Assembly: GCF_030412785.1 (NCBI RefSeq)
Contig: NZ_CP125297.1
Span: forward strand, 62,001-126,000
Source of the DNA: Paraburkholderia sabiae
GTDB taxonomy: Bacteria > Pseudomonadota > Gammaproteobacteria > Burkholderiales > Burkholderiaceae
DNA: 64,000 nt
Direction: 5' to 3'
Of this stretch, positions 18,342-26,530 are shown one piece after another. A program made the translations under genes and the position numbers. Numbering within the stretch: the stretch's first letter is position 1; every line of letters begins with the position of its first letter. A model generated the notes under the pieces. The model did not search any database. It saw only the letters and a program-made list of their open reading frames with translations, and was not told the origin of the DNA.

Positions 18342-18356
18342 CCAGCGACAACTACA
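18285..18356. repeat. IS21 right-end multiple terminal repeats
   Basis: Three spaced copies of AGCGACAACTA lie at about 18299, 18320 and 18344, preceded by more diverged versions (CGACGACAATTA and AGCGACAAACA). Multiple short repeats at each end are typical transposase-binding sites of IS21-family elements. The last copy ends ...AACTACA at 18356, giving a TGT-type terminus on the other strand. The repeats overlap the istB tail. Confidence 0.65.
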
Positions 18357-18361
18357 CCCGT

Positions 18362-19804
18362 CGACCGGCCAAGGTAGTTTATATGAACGCCCCCGATGCG
18401 CCAGGTTTTCTTGCGCTTTGCATCGACAGGATAGGTTGCAGCTTTATATGCGGCCTCATTGCAGCCTCATACGCTGCGGGCCTCGATGAAATCCGCTGAC
18501 TCGCTCCTCATTTGTCGCACGAGCTACGCGCTCAAATTATCTTTCAGGCTTAGCGAGTTCAGGTCCGACCTGTCTTGTCATCACGCTCGATTGCCAACGC
18601 AACCTTTCGACGTCATCCTGCAAGCTTCAATCTTCCATATGGTTCAACTGATCAAGCCGGTTGTGCACTGACGTGCCCCTGGTTGTATGGCGTGCCATGT
18701 GCGAGAACCGCCCAGATTGTTCGGGCCATCTTGTTGGCAAGTGCTACAGTCACCACGTTGGATGGTCGCCGTTTCTGCAACTGCTCAGCCCACGACCCGG
18801 CGTGCTTGCCGTGGAAGAGCACGCTGCGTGCTCCGTGGATCAGTAACGTCCGCACATACGTGTCGCCGCGCCGGCTGATACCCAATAGCTGGATCTTCCC
18901 GCCAGTGCCGATCTGCTTTGGTACGAGACCGAGCCACGCGGCAAACTCCCGTCCGGACCTGAACGCCTTGGCGTCACCCATCGTGGCGACAGTGGCCGTC
19001 GCCGTCAGCAGGCCAACGCCGGGGATCGCGGCAATCGCCTTGCATGCCTTGTCCTCTTTCATCCATGTGTGCAAACTTCGCTCAATGTCAGCGATCTGTT
19101 TGTCGAGTCGATCAAGGTCATTCCAAAGTTCGCGTAACGAGTCGATCAGCATCGCCGGTAGACGCTCGGCCAGCCTCGCCAGCACCCCGGGAATCGCTTT
19201 ATCCAGCGCGGCGCGACTCTTGGCCATCACCTCACCGTACTCTGTCAGCAAGCCTCGCAGACTGTTCATCTGCATCGTGCGGAACTTGATCTTCTGCTGC
19301 CGCAACCGATGCAGCGCCAATACAGCCTGCTGGGCTTCGGTCTTCACAGCGACGGGCTTGCTCGGCATCTGCGTGGCCATCCAGATCGCACGAGCATCTG
19401 CAGGATCGTTCTTGTTGCCGATATTGAAAGCCTTGACGAACTTCGCCGGCATCAGCTTGACCTGATGGCCCATCTCCATCAATCGCCGTGCCCAATGCTG
19501 GGCACCGCCGCAGGCCTCCATTCCGATGACGCAAGGCTCGCGATTCGCAAAATGCTCGAGGAATGCGGCGCGCTTCAGTTGCTTGTTCACAATCTCGCCT
19601 GTGCCGGCATCCACCCAGTGAAGCTGGAAGACGTTCTTCGCGATGTCCACCCCGACCGTCGTATACTTCATTTCGGACCCTCCGGTTAGCCTGTGAAGAC
19701 CTCAATGATCTTCCATTTGGGCACTTTGATGCCGTCGGCCCGTGAGGGTCCGCCTCTTCGGCGTCACCCACCTGGTAGGTGGGGGCGTTCATTCCATTTG
19801 TCGC
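18362..19804 (-). mobile_element. IS1111-type element, copy B (1443 bp, inverted)
   Basis: Reverse-complement copy of 6161-7603 with the same 1443-bp extent. Subterminal inverted repeats are perfect here: ATGAACGCCCCC at 18383-18394 and GGGGGCGTTCAT at 19781-19792. Its right end (transposase 3' side) faces the IS21 right terminus only 5 bp away, mirroring copy A at the other side. Confidence 0.85.
18652..19671 (-). CDS. IS1111-type transposase, copy B
   Basis: A 339-residue DEDD transposase, intact, differing from copy A only at a few residues (Val at 46; LT at 137-138). The same motifs are seen: GVDIAKNVF, GMEACGG, KNDPADARAIW, AIPGVGLLTA and FAAWLGLVPKQIGTGGK. The start codon ATG at 19671 follows GGAGGG. 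The 290 bp downstream (18362-18651) is the conserved non-coding right end that may encode the guide RNA. Confidence 0.93.
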   Translation of the reverse strand: MKYTTVGVDIAKNVFQLHWVDAGTGEIVNKQLKRAAFLEHFANREPCVIGMEACGGAQHWARRLMEMGHQVKLMPAKFVKAFNIGNKNDPADARAIWMATQMPSKPVAVKTEAQQAVLALHRLRQQKIKFRTMQMNSLRGLLTEYGEVMAKSRAALDKAIPGVLARLAERLPAMLIDSLRELWNDLDRLDKQIADIERSLHTWMKEDKACKAIAAIPGVGLLTATATVATMGDAKAFRSGREFAAWLGLVPKQIGTGGKIQLLGISRRGDTYVRTLLIHGARSVLFHGKHAGSWAEQLQKRRPSNVVTVALANKMARTIWAVLAHGTPYNQGHVSAQPA

Positions 19805-19833
19805 TGACCGGCCGTGCTGCTTGACGCCGTCTA

Positions 19834-19962
19834 GTCAGGCCACCAGCGAAATATTCGCGCGCGTGGCGACACACTGACAGCGCATCTGCCCGAACGGCGC
19901 GGCCACAAAACAGTCGACCACCGGTTCCGGTTGCGTGGACGCGCGAGTGCCTCGAGCATCGT
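19834..19962 (-). pseudogene. LysR regulator relic (fragment of a paralogue of 20752-21675)
   Basis: The sequence is clearly similar to the middle of the LysR gene at 20752-21675. PEPVVDCFVAAPFGQMR is followed by CQCVAT in one frame, and the DNA also matches around the GGCCACCAGCGAAAT segment, with internal deletions. Only about 130 bp remain and there is no DNA-binding domain. It marks an older duplication of the LysR/small-protein block. Confidence 0.7.
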
Positions 19963-20227
19963 CCACTTTCCCCCTGCTCTTCGAGCGCGTCTGACACGGG
20001 AACATCAACGCCACGCAGCCGTCCGGCATTGGCGCGGGTCAATGGTCGTCCTGTCCGGGCGCTCGGTGGTCAAGACCGGCGCGTAATCCGTTGCAGAACT
20101 CACCGTGACAGAAAACCGTAATTGGTATCCAGCGGATGGGGATAGCCACGGGCTGATTTCCTTCACAGGCCTGCCGGTACCTTTTCAGACCTGGACGCCT
20201 GCACCACTAGCTTCCGTACACGAGACT
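19963..20227. other. Decayed sequence, no gene called
   Basis: Short frames only. A piece near 20163-20270 echoes the leader of the LysR gene downstream (MVHLSTRS-like), supporting a decayed duplicate, but nothing is intact. Confidence 0.35.
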
Positions 20228-20449
20228 TTACCTGCATGGCCGCTCTGGACCGGGTGGATAAATGCACCATCTGCCGTCCCGGTGCCGAAAAAAGAACATC
20301 GCCTTCGATCCGCTCCCATTGTCTGCGACGACGCAAACATAACGTCCCGCCCCGGATCGCCCGTAATGGCTGACCCGAAATCCTCTCTCCGGGTCGGGTG
20401 CCAACCAGTCGTCGACCATGCTTCTCAACGACATGCCTGAAATCGCCAT
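20228..20449 (-). CDS. Conserved small protein, copy 1 (73 aa)
   Basis: Starts at the ATG at 20449, behind a strong AAGGAGGAGG site. It reads MAISGMSLRSMVDDWLAP, then RVSHYGRSGAGRYVCVVADN, and FFFRHRDGRWCIYPP. It has a basic, aromatic-rich core, no membrane segment and no known catalytic motif. A paralogue with the same core lies at 21675-21992, each upstream of a LysR gene or relic. Function unknown; the pairing with LysR genes may be only through shared duplication. Confidence 0.6.
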   Translation of the reverse strand: MAISGMSLRSMVDDWLAPDPERGFRVSHYGRSGAGRYVCVVADNGSGSKAMFFFRHRDGRWCIYPPGPERPCR

Positions 20450-20464
20450 AAAACGTCCTCCTCC

Positions 20465-20560
20465 TTTGTGAAGGTTCGCGCCCGAGAATATCTCGACGCG
20501 CGACAGCGGCTTCGGCTCGACGGGGCCGAACTTCCAGTCGACCATCGGCCATGGCAGCAG
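20465..20560 (-). pseudogene. Relic of a dihydrolipoamide acetyltransferase (aceF) gene
   Basis: Thirty-two codons read LLPWPMVDWKFGPVEPKPLS then RVEIFSGANLHK, which lines up with the intact aceF in this window (LLPWPKVDFTKFGPIDTQPL, then SRIKKISGANLHR) in the linker before the catalytic domain. Nothing of the lipoyl or catalytic domains remains. It is fused in frame upstream of the 73-aa small gene, whose own ribosome site lies in between. Confidence 0.7.
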
Positions 20561-20751
20561 ATCGAGTGCGCAACTCGTCGACGCGGCAGCGGCTTCCCGG
20601 CACCGCGCACTGGCTTGTCATCGCACCTTTCGCGAAGCCGTAATGTCGTCCCTTTGTGATGCACCCTTTCGGACCAGAACCCCAGGATGCCTGCCGGCTG
20701 AGCATTCGCGTCCGACCGGCGAACACATCACCGTAGCGCCACAAGTCCCCT
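20561..20751. other. Spacer, no gene called
   Basis: No recognisable coding or RNA feature between the aceF relic and the end of the LysR gene. Confidence 0.35.
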
Positions 20752-21675
20752 TCAACGGGTTTCCTCATCCCTCTGGACCCGCTGAACCAGGCTTCGCCGC
20801 GCCGCCGCCATGACCAGTGCGCTAATCGTCGCGAGCGGCTCGGGCTCATGCTCCCAGTGATGCCAGTACAGATCGATCAGCAGATCATGTCCGGGCGCGA
20901 GCGCAACCAGTCTGCCGCTGCCGATCAGCGGCTCCGCCTGCAACGCGGGCACCAGCCCATAGCCGAGATTGTCCAGGATCGCATTGAGCAACGCCACCGG
21001 CGAAGGAAAATAGTGCCGCGGGTACCGGCCGACCGTCACGCCGAAATGCGACGCGAAAAATGCATCGTGCAGGGCATCCTTCCGGTCAAACAGGATGGCG
21101 GTGGCCTCGAGCGCGCCCGGCAAGGTCAGGCCACCCGCAAAATGTTCGCGCGCGAATCCCGGTGTGGCGACACACTGATAGCGCATCTGTCCAACCGGCG
21201 CGGCCACGAAACGATCGACCACCGGTTCCGGCAGCGTGGACAGAAAGCCCTTGACGTCGCCGCGCGCGAGTGCCTCGAGCGTATGGTCCTGATCGTCCAC
21301 GACGATCTGGAGCGCCACATGGTGTTGCGCCAGCTCGCGCGTCACCGGCTCGAACCAGGTGGCAAGTGAATCAGCATTGACGGCAAGCGCAAGCGCTGTT
21401 GTCGTCGCTCTCCCCGGCGTAACACGCCGAAGCAGGTCATCCTCGTGCAGCCGGACAGTCATGAAATGACGAGAGACTTCTTCGCCCGCTTTCGTCGGCG
21501 GCACGGCCGGTTCGCGCAACAGGAGCATCGCCCCGATCGACTGTTCGAGCCGCTTGACCCGGCGTGTCACTGCTGCAGAGGATATATTCAGCGCCGCCGC
21601 CGCTTGAGCGAAGCTGCGATATTCGACCACCGCAGCAAATGTCTCCAACTCGATCATATTCAAGCGGCCGTCCAT
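20752..21675 (-). CDS. LysR-family transcriptional regulator (ArgP-like)
   Basis: A 307-residue LysR regulator. The N-terminal winged helix-turn-helix reads AQAAAALNISSAAVTRRVKR, followed by LREPAVPPTKAGEEV and a periplasmic-binding-like effector domain. The wording around REPAVPPTKAG and LAVNADSLATWF is of the ArgP/LysG type, which controls lysine/arginine export and related genes. No lysE/argO exporter is adjacent. The start at 21675 overlaps the stop of the upstream small gene (TGATG), suggesting coupling; ATG at 21657 is an alternative. Confidence 0.85.
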   Translation of the reverse strand: MDGRLNMIELETFAAVVEYRSFAQAAAALNISSAAVTRRVKRLEQSIGAMLLLREPAVPPTKAGEEVSRHFMTVRLHEDDLLRRVTPGRATTTALALAVNADSLATWFEPVTRELAQHHVALQIVVDDQDHTLEALARGDVKGFLSTLPEPVVDRFVAAPVGQMRYQCVATPGFAREHFAGGLTLPGALEATAILFDRKDALHDAFFASHFGVTVGRYPRHYFPSPVALLNAILDNLGYGLVPALQAEPLIGSGRLVALAPGHDLLIDLYWHHWEHEPEPLATISALVMAAARRSLVQRVQRDEETR

Positions 21676-21992
21676 CAGCCTACCTGGCCGACGCTTGCCG
21701 CAAAGAGACAAAATTCCGGTGCTCTCGATGCGTGCATAGCCGGTCGCTCCGGATCGGGTGGAAAGATGCACCATTTCCCGTCTGAGTGACGAAAGAAGAA
21801 CATCCCTCTAGGCCCGGTTCGGTTGTCCGCGACTACGCGAACATAACGTCTCGTAGCGGATCGTCCAAAATGGCTGACTCGGATCCCTCTTTCGGGATCA
21901 GGGGCCAGCCAATCTTCAACCATACTTCGCAACCTCGCTCCTACAGTCGCCACAAATTCCTCGATAGTATTAGAACTTTCCGGCTCAACCAT
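21675..21992 (-). CDS. Conserved small protein, copy 2 (105 aa)
   Basis: Core RLRSMVEDWLAPDPERGIRV, then SHFGRSATRRYVRVVADN and FFFRHSDGKWCIFPP, paralogous to the product of 20228-20449 but with a longer N-terminus and a C-terminal extension that runs into the LysR start. The start at 21992 lacks a strong ribosome site, so the true start may be internal. The product family is not recognised. Confidence 0.5.
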   Translation of the reverse strand: MVEPESSNTIEEFVATVGARLRSMVEDWLAPDPERGIRVSHFGRSATRRYVRVVADNRTGPRGMFFFRHSDGKWCIFPPDPERPAMHASRAPEFCLFAASVGQVG

Positions 21993-22096
21993 CTCGAAGG
22001 CCTAGTGGCCCGCTCGTAGCGACACTGAGCGGGCAGCCTTCAGGATCCGATTCAATCTCGCGGAGACTTCGCACTTCAGAGGACTTCACACTTCAG

Positions 22097-22147
22097 CGGC
22101 AGATCCGTACAGACGCCTTTTGTAAGCTTCGTCGGCCATACCGATCC
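22097..22147 (-). pseudogene. Relic of a dihydrolipoamide dehydrogenase (lpdA) 3' end
   Basis: About 50 bp match the 3' end of the intact lpdA of this window: GATCGGTATGGCCGACGA and GTCTGTACGGATCTGCCG on the minus strand correspond to codons for IGMAAELY and VCTDLP, with a small indel. Together with the aceF relic at 20465-20560 it points to a former pyruvate dehydrogenase gene set here. Confidence 0.55.
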
Positions 22148-22150
22148 TTC

Positions 22151-22464
22151 ATTGAGCTATCACGTTCAAGTGCGTCAATCACCCGCGACCCTCTATACAA
22201 TTCGATGATGGCGGCGAGTCTTCGACCGTCACGAAATTCGCTTCTCCAAAACTGGTTCCCACGCAATCAGCATTCCTGAATTTATGTCAGTCTTCCCAAC
22301 GTACACACATTTATGCCAATGCGCACGGTCCTCGCGCACGCGCACGTCGCACCAAGCAGCTCCTGCTACCTGCGTGTAGCTACCGCCCTCAACGCAATCT
22401 CGGTCGGTGCTTCTCAGGTACGTCTCCTTATCACTGTCGATCACGCAATGTCTCGCGCGCTCGA
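22151..22464. other. Region upstream of the first racemase stop, possible short frame
   Basis: A minus-strand frame from about 22444 (GTG) to 22229 would give some 71 residues (VIDSDKETYLRSTDRDC...). It has no strong ribosome site and no family signal; it could be a real small protein but is left uncalled. Confidence 0.3.
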
Positions 22465-23232
22465 CTATTGAAGCACCGCTTTGGCGAAACTCAAAAGGTC
22501 GAGTATTGGAATGCGTGTTAGCCCACGGATGGTGTCCCGGAAGTCGGGCATCAAAGTACATTCGAGCACCAACACGCCGACATCGTTGAAGACTCCATTC
22601 TTGCCGAAGGCCTCCCCCAAACGCTCGCTCAATTGTTGCGCAATCAACTCCTTGCTCCATCCGCATGGCACTTGTCTACCGCATGGGTCCAAGACCCATT
22701 TCTGAAAGTCGGGCAAATCGCGGATGCTCACGAAACGAAGCCGTTCGAAGCCGCGATGATCTTTCAGCAAAGGCATGAGCGGCACAGCGTCCCAAGTGAT
22801 GATTCCGACCGGAAGCTTGGTCATGCGCAGGGCGAGGTCGAGAAACTCGAGCGCGCTCGTCAGCACGGGGGTCGACGTCTGCTCGTAAAGATGTTCGCGA
22901 GAGGCCCACATATATCCGCAGCCGCCGATGATCAGGTCGGTTTGGCCATCGAGCCGCTGAGCCGCGTCCAGGATGCCGCGTGATGCCTCCGGAGTCGGTA
23001 CCTTATTCGCGACTGCGTCGGCGCCCTTGGCAACCGTCTTACACAATGGCACGGTCCAGCAGGCGGGATCATCTACCGCGAACGGCATCACCGTACGCTC
23101 GTCGATCACCTCTGGTGACTGCTCCGTTGAGCCATCGCTATCCAGCTTGATGACACCCAACGACGGGCGCCTCTCAAGGGTCTTTGCCGCGGCCGCGACC
23201 GTTTGCGCTCGCCCAGTTTCTGACATTGTCAT
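22465..23232 (-). CDS. Asp/Glu racemase superfamily protein, paralogue 1
   Basis: About 255 residues with the aspartate/glutamate/hydantoin racemase architecture: two cysteine segments, IIGGCGYMW near residue 98 and LVLECTLMPDF near residue 225, positioned as the two catalytic thiols of the family. N-terminal LGVIKLDSD and VMPFAVDDPACW are shared with the paralogue at 24786-25511. The substrate cannot be read from the sequence; relatives act on Asp, Glu, hydantoins or maleate. Start ATG at 23232 (an upstream TTG at 23253 is possible). It is separated from its paralogue by an MmgE/PrpD gene in the same direction. Confidence 0.75.
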   Translation of the reverse strand: MTMSETGRAQTVAAAAKTLERRPSLGVIKLDSDGSTEQSPEVIDERTVMPFAVDDPACWTVPLCKTVAKGADAVANKVPTPEASRGILDAAQRLDGQTDLIIGGCGYMWASREHLYEQTSTPVLTSALEFLDLALRMTKLPVGIITWDAVPLMPLLKDHRGFERLRFVSIRDLPDFQKWVLDPCGRQVPCGWSKELIAQQLSERLGEAFGKNGVFNDVGVLVLECTLMPDFRDTIRGLTRIPILDLLSFAKAVLQ

Positions 23233-23355
23233 ACATTCAACTCGCTGATTCAAAGATCTAAGTTACCCCGAAAAGGAGCGGACCGGTGCGGCGGCGACCC
23301 ACGGGTAGATTCGAGGGTGCCGCCTATCCGTCTACGGCATCTATGATGCTAACCT

Positions 23356-24723
23356 CTATGCACCGATCGCTGCTGGTCTTGCAATTGCCTCGAGCAAGGG
23401 TGCGATTTCACCATTCAGTAGCCGATTGAACGCACGAAGCAAGTCTTCTTGCTGCCGCTCGTCCAGAACCTTGCTTGATGCGTTTCGAAACTTGCGCTCC
23501 AGTTCCTGCATCGACATCGGTGCGTAAGGGCCGCATGGCGGCCGCGTCGTCGGTGATGAATACGTTCCGTTCGCAGTGAAGACATCGATGCGGTTGAGCG
23601 TCATTCGCGGATAAATCGCGCTGTATTCTGGATCGGGAACGATTTCGACCTTCTCTGCGAAAGAGACAAGCTCCGGGCGACCGAGCAAAGACTCATCGAT
23701 TGGCATCAACGAATCAGCACCCAAAATCGCCATAATAGCCATGCAGTAAGGAATACTATATTGGATATCTGTCAGATTCTCGGGCTGCGTCGCATTAGAC
23801 AGCCTCATCGCATAGTCATAGATATAGACCTTTACCGAAGTAATATCGCTCGGCTTGATGGCATGCTCCGCCATCACCGTTTCAAGCGCCTTGAGCGCCG
23901 CATGGAAATGGCGGCAGTTTGCATAGGGCTTGAAATAGTTTCCAACAATCTTCATCTCACCCGCCCCCAACTCGTGAAGGATGACGGACGAGTCATAAAA
24001 CGGCGAATGATCGAGGGTATCGCGGAAACCAGCATGTCCCAGCTTGGCGAGGATCATCGAACTGTAGCCCGCGACGGCGCTCCAGGGAATGCCTTCCTTC
24101 ACATCTGCCCCGAGCTCCTTGGTATATGACGTTGCAACCAGATTGGGACTGTAGACACCGGCCAATGCGATGCTGTTTGCGATTTGTTCTTCCGAAGCCC
24201 TGAGTAGCCACCCCGTCGCGACAGCTACACAAAATCCGGTCCACACTCCGGACTGGCCATTCCATCCCTTTTGGCCGTGGTCGCCGCGCGCCGCTTTAAT
24301 TCTGATCCCGACCTCGTAGCCGATCGCGATCGCGCTCAGCACCTCGTCCGCAGACGCTCCGATTTCCGCGGCAAGATTAAGCACCGCGGGAATGACGGCC
24401 GCGGCCGGATGTCCGCGTGCCTCACTATGACCATCGTCCATATCGAGCACCGCGGCGGCGCAGCTATTAGCAAAAATGGCGCCTGCCGCCGTCGTTTGCC
24501 TCCCGTCAAACCAAAGCGGGACCTCCCCCTTCCCGAATAAGGTCATACTGGCCTCGCGGGCCGCTACGACGCTGGATACATGGAGCCCGGCCGCAGCTGC
24601 CGCAAGCGTATCGAGCACACACATGGCGGCATGTCGCTTGGTCTTGTCGGAAATGTCAGTGGACTTTAGATCACACACATAGCGCGCAAGCACACTGACT
24701 GTTGAAGTCGAAGGACTAGCCAT
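23356..24723 (-). CDS. MmgE/PrpD family protein
   Basis: A 455-residue member of the MmgE/PrpD family, which includes 2-methylcitrate dehydratase, cis-aconitate decarboxylase and iminodisuccinate epimerase. Family blocks are VLDTLAAAAAGL near residue 37, AVLDMDDGHSEARGHPAAAV (His/Asp cluster), EVGIRIKAARG and YFKPYANCRHFH. The latter two cover the substrate pocket lysine and tyrosine regions. Sited between two Asp/Glu racemase-like genes, it could be an epimerase or lyase for an amino-dicarboxylate rather than a methylcitrate enzyme; no prpB/prpC is nearby. Confidence 0.85.
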   Translation of the reverse strand: MASPSTSTVSVLARYVCDLKSTDISDKTKRHAAMCVLDTLAAAAAGLHVSSVVAAREASMTLFGKGEVPLWFDGRQTTAAGAIFANSCAAAVLDMDDGHSEARGHPAAAVIPAVLNLAAEIGASADEVLSAIAIGYEVGIRIKAARGDHGQKGWNGQSGVWTGFCVAVATGWLLRASEEQIANSIALAGVYSPNLVATSYTKELGADVKEGIPWSAVAGYSSMILAKLGHAGFRDTLDHSPFYDSSVILHELGAGEMKIVGNYFKPYANCRHFHAALKALETVMAEHAIKPSDITSVKVYIYDYAMRLSNATQPENLTDIQYSIPYCMAIMAILGADSLMPIDESLLGRPELVSFAEKVEIVPDPEYSAIYPRMTLNRIDVFTANGTYSSPTTRPPCGPYAPMSMQELERKFRNASSKVLDERQQEDLLRAFNRLLNGEIAPLLEAIARPAAIGA

Positions 24724-24785
24724 CGCATTGATTCCAGTAAAATTGAACGTTAAAAGGCTCGCACAACCAAGACAGTCAGTGCGGC

Positions 24786-25511
24786 CTAGTCCAATGCCGC
24801 CTTAGCGAACGAAAGCAGATCGATGATTGGGACCGATGTCACCGCCCGAATCGCGTCACGGAAGTCCGGCACCAGCGTACACTCGATCACAATGATGCCA
24901 ACCTGTTCGAAATTGCCGCCTTCCCGAAACGCATCCGCGACACGTTGTTGGAGTTGTTGGGCCATCCGCTCTTTGGTCCAGCGACGGGGCGTAGCCGAGG
25001 CGAAGGGATCTTGCGGCCAATTTGCCCAGTCGGGGAGATCACGCACCGTCAGGAAACGAAGACGCTCGAGCTCATTCACCCCATGCATTAAGGGCTTAAG
25101 TGTTGCCGCGTTCCAGGTGATGATCCCGACCGGTGCGGTGGTAATCTTTAAGGCCAGGTCAACAAACTCGAGTGCACTTGTCACTACCGGTGTTGACAGT
25201 TTCCGGTAGAGATGCCCACGTGCGCTCCACATGTATCCACAGTTCCCAATGATGAGTTGGCTGCGGCCGTCTAGTCGTTGCGCGGCTTCAAGGATGCCGC
25301 GCACAGCATCTTCAGTAGGCCCGTCCAGGCCTCCGCCGCCGGTGCCTTCAGCAACCACCTTCTGTAGAGGTTGCTGCCACATCGTTGGGTCGTCCACTGA
25401 GAATGGCATCATTCCCTCCGGCTCGCAGAGATCCGGCGACGACTTACTACCAGCGATTTCCGGACGATCCAACTTCACTATTCCCAGTACCGGCATTTTC
25501 TGACTTGACAC
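24786..25511 (-). CDS. Asp/Glu racemase superfamily protein, paralogue 2
   Basis: A 241-residue paralogue of 22465-23232: LGIVKLDRP at the start, MMPFSVDDPTMW, then IIGNCGYMW and IVIECTLVPDFRDAI with the two conserved cysteines, and the shared ending IIDLLSFAKA. Aligned lengths and spacing are alike, so the pair arose by gene duplication and may have split substrates. The start at 25511 lies 28 bp after the EhuB-like gene, which is transcribed in the same direction, so ehuB-racemase-prpD-racemase is probably one operon. Confidence 0.78.
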   Translation of the reverse strand: MSSQKMPVLGIVKLDRPEIAGSKSSPDLCEPEGMMPFSVDDPTMWQQPLQKVVAEGTGGGGLDGPTEDAVRGILEAAQRLDGRSQLIIGNCGYMWSARGHLYRKLSTPVVTSALEFVDLALKITTAPVGIITWNAATLKPLMHGVNELERLRFLTVRDLPDWANWPQDPFASATPRRWTKERMAQQLQQRVADAFREGGNFEQVGIIVIECTLVPDFRDAIRAVTSVPIIDLLSFAKAALD

Positions 25512-25539
25512 CTCAACGTCCTCCTTGATTTTGGGGTTC

Positions 25540-26412
25540 TTACTTATAGTAATCAGGAGAGCACAGATCCTTGGCGGTCAAACCATCCGGAGCCTCCTGA
25601 AAACCATATTTCGCCAAAATTCTTTTTACCGTACCATTCGCTCTTAGCTTTTCAAAGCTCGCATTGTAGGCGTCCCGCAATTGCGTATCTTCAGGTCGAA
25701 ATACCATGGCACCATAATTGGCCGCCTCACGCCCATTCTTTAATATGTGTCCTTTGAAAGGAGTAGCACGTTCGAGGCGCTCACTTACCAAAGGCTGTTT
25801 GAGCATTCGCTCGGCAGTGGCCACACCAAGCGTTAAGGCATCGATACGGCCTGCCTGGATTGCACTGAGACCGTCAACGTCCTGGAACAATTGCATTTGC
25901 CCTTGTGGGATGCCAGCGGCCAGGGCATTTTCCGTATTGGAACTACCGCGATAGCCCCCCATCCGGATCCCTGGATTCTTGACAATGTCTTCGTAGCTGT
26001 GAATATTTAACGGATTTCCTTTTTTCACCAGAATCGCATCAGTACTAGCAAGATCAGGATCACTGAATATAACCTGCTTGCAACGGGCTGGCGTGATTCC
26101 CATACCGGACGCCACGACGTCTATCTTCTTGGCAAGCAGACTGGGGATCAGCGCACCAAAATCAATGATAACAAAGTCGAATTGCTTAATTCCCAACGGC
26201 TCCAAAACCGCTCTGATCAGATCCGGGTGGACGCCGGTAACAGTACCATCCGCGGTCTTATACGCCCACGGCGCAGAATTCTCCATACCAATCGTGATAC
26301 GACCTTCCTGCAGAACGCGATCCTTGATTTGCTCAGCCGGCGCCGACGCCGACGCGATCAAGCCAACGGCCGCTGTCACGGACAGAAGCAATTTTTTCCA
26401 CCGAGGTGCCAT
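25540..26412 (-). CDS. EhuB-like amino-acid ABC transporter substrate-binding protein, copy 1
   Basis: A 290-residue periplasmic binding protein. A signal peptide (MAPRWKKLLLSVTAAVGLIA, cleavage after SAPAEQ-like residues) is followed by a type 2 periplasmic fold: GRITIGMENSAPWAYKTADG, GVHPDLIRAVLEPLG, and GMGITPARCKQVIFSDPD, a signature of EhuB (ectoine/hydroxyectoine) proteins. AAGGAGACAG precedes the ATG at 26412. A palindromic operator-like motif lies at 26515-26530. No permease or ATPase is adjacent; the Ehu-type permeases at 47472-48780 may be shared. The substrate is uncertain. Confidence 0.85.
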   Translation of the reverse strand: MAPRWKKLLLSVTAAVGLIASASAPAEQIKDRVLQEGRITIGMENSAPWAYKTADGTVTGVHPDLIRAVLEPLGIKQFDFVIIDFGALIPSLLAKKIDVVASGMGITPARCKQVIFSDPDLASTDAILVKKGNPLNIHSYEDIVKNPGIRMGGYRGSSNTENALAAGIPQGQMQLFQDVDGLSAIQAGRIDALTLGVATAERMLKQPLVSERLERATPFKGHILKNGREAANYGAMVFRPEDTQLRDAYNASFEKLRANGTVKRILAKYGFQEAPDGLTAKDLCSPDYYK

Positions 26413-26514
26413 ATGCTGTCTCCTTCTGTATTGGTAGCCATCTTCAGTATGCTTTCGAGCCCAAGAGGACCGATCAAGCCGTACGCCGAACTTTCCGGCG
26501 CACAATACTTATGC

Positions 26515-26530
26515 TACCTGGCATACCAGA
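26515..26530. promoter_or_regulatory. Putative GntR-type operator upstream of ehuB copy 1
   Basis: TACCTGGCATACCAG contains the palindrome CTGG-CATA-CCAG. Closely related motifs lie upstream of the other EhuB-like gene (52703-52718) and upstream of the Ehu permease operon (49107-49117 and its duplicate). The TGGnnnnCCA pattern is typical of FadR-type GntR regulators. About 105 bp from the start codon. Confidence 0.5.

Larger units (their letters stand above)
7604..18356 (+). mobile_element. IS21-family element, inactivated by nested insertions
   Basis: The element can be reassembled as istA (7737-7775 joined to 9403-10857) followed by istB (10854-11195, 13741-13917, 18033-18341). Three insertions split it: an IS110-type element in istA codon 13/14, a serine recombinase element at the istB Walker A codons, and a RIT element plus IS91-type fragment at the istB Walker B codons. 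Its right end carries the multiple short repeats typical of IS21 and seems to finish at 18356. The left end is less clear; 7604 is simply where copy A stops. Confidence 0.75.

Noticed and set aside
6161..19804. The two IS1111 copies as a composite transposon
   Set aside because: IS110-family elements do not mobilise intervening DNA as inverted pairs in the classical way, and the flanks show no shared target duplication.
22229..22666. A 145-residue minus-strand frame overlapping the racemase gene
   Set aside because: Its first half is in an alternate frame of the well-supported racemase; the second half has no ribosome site or family signal.
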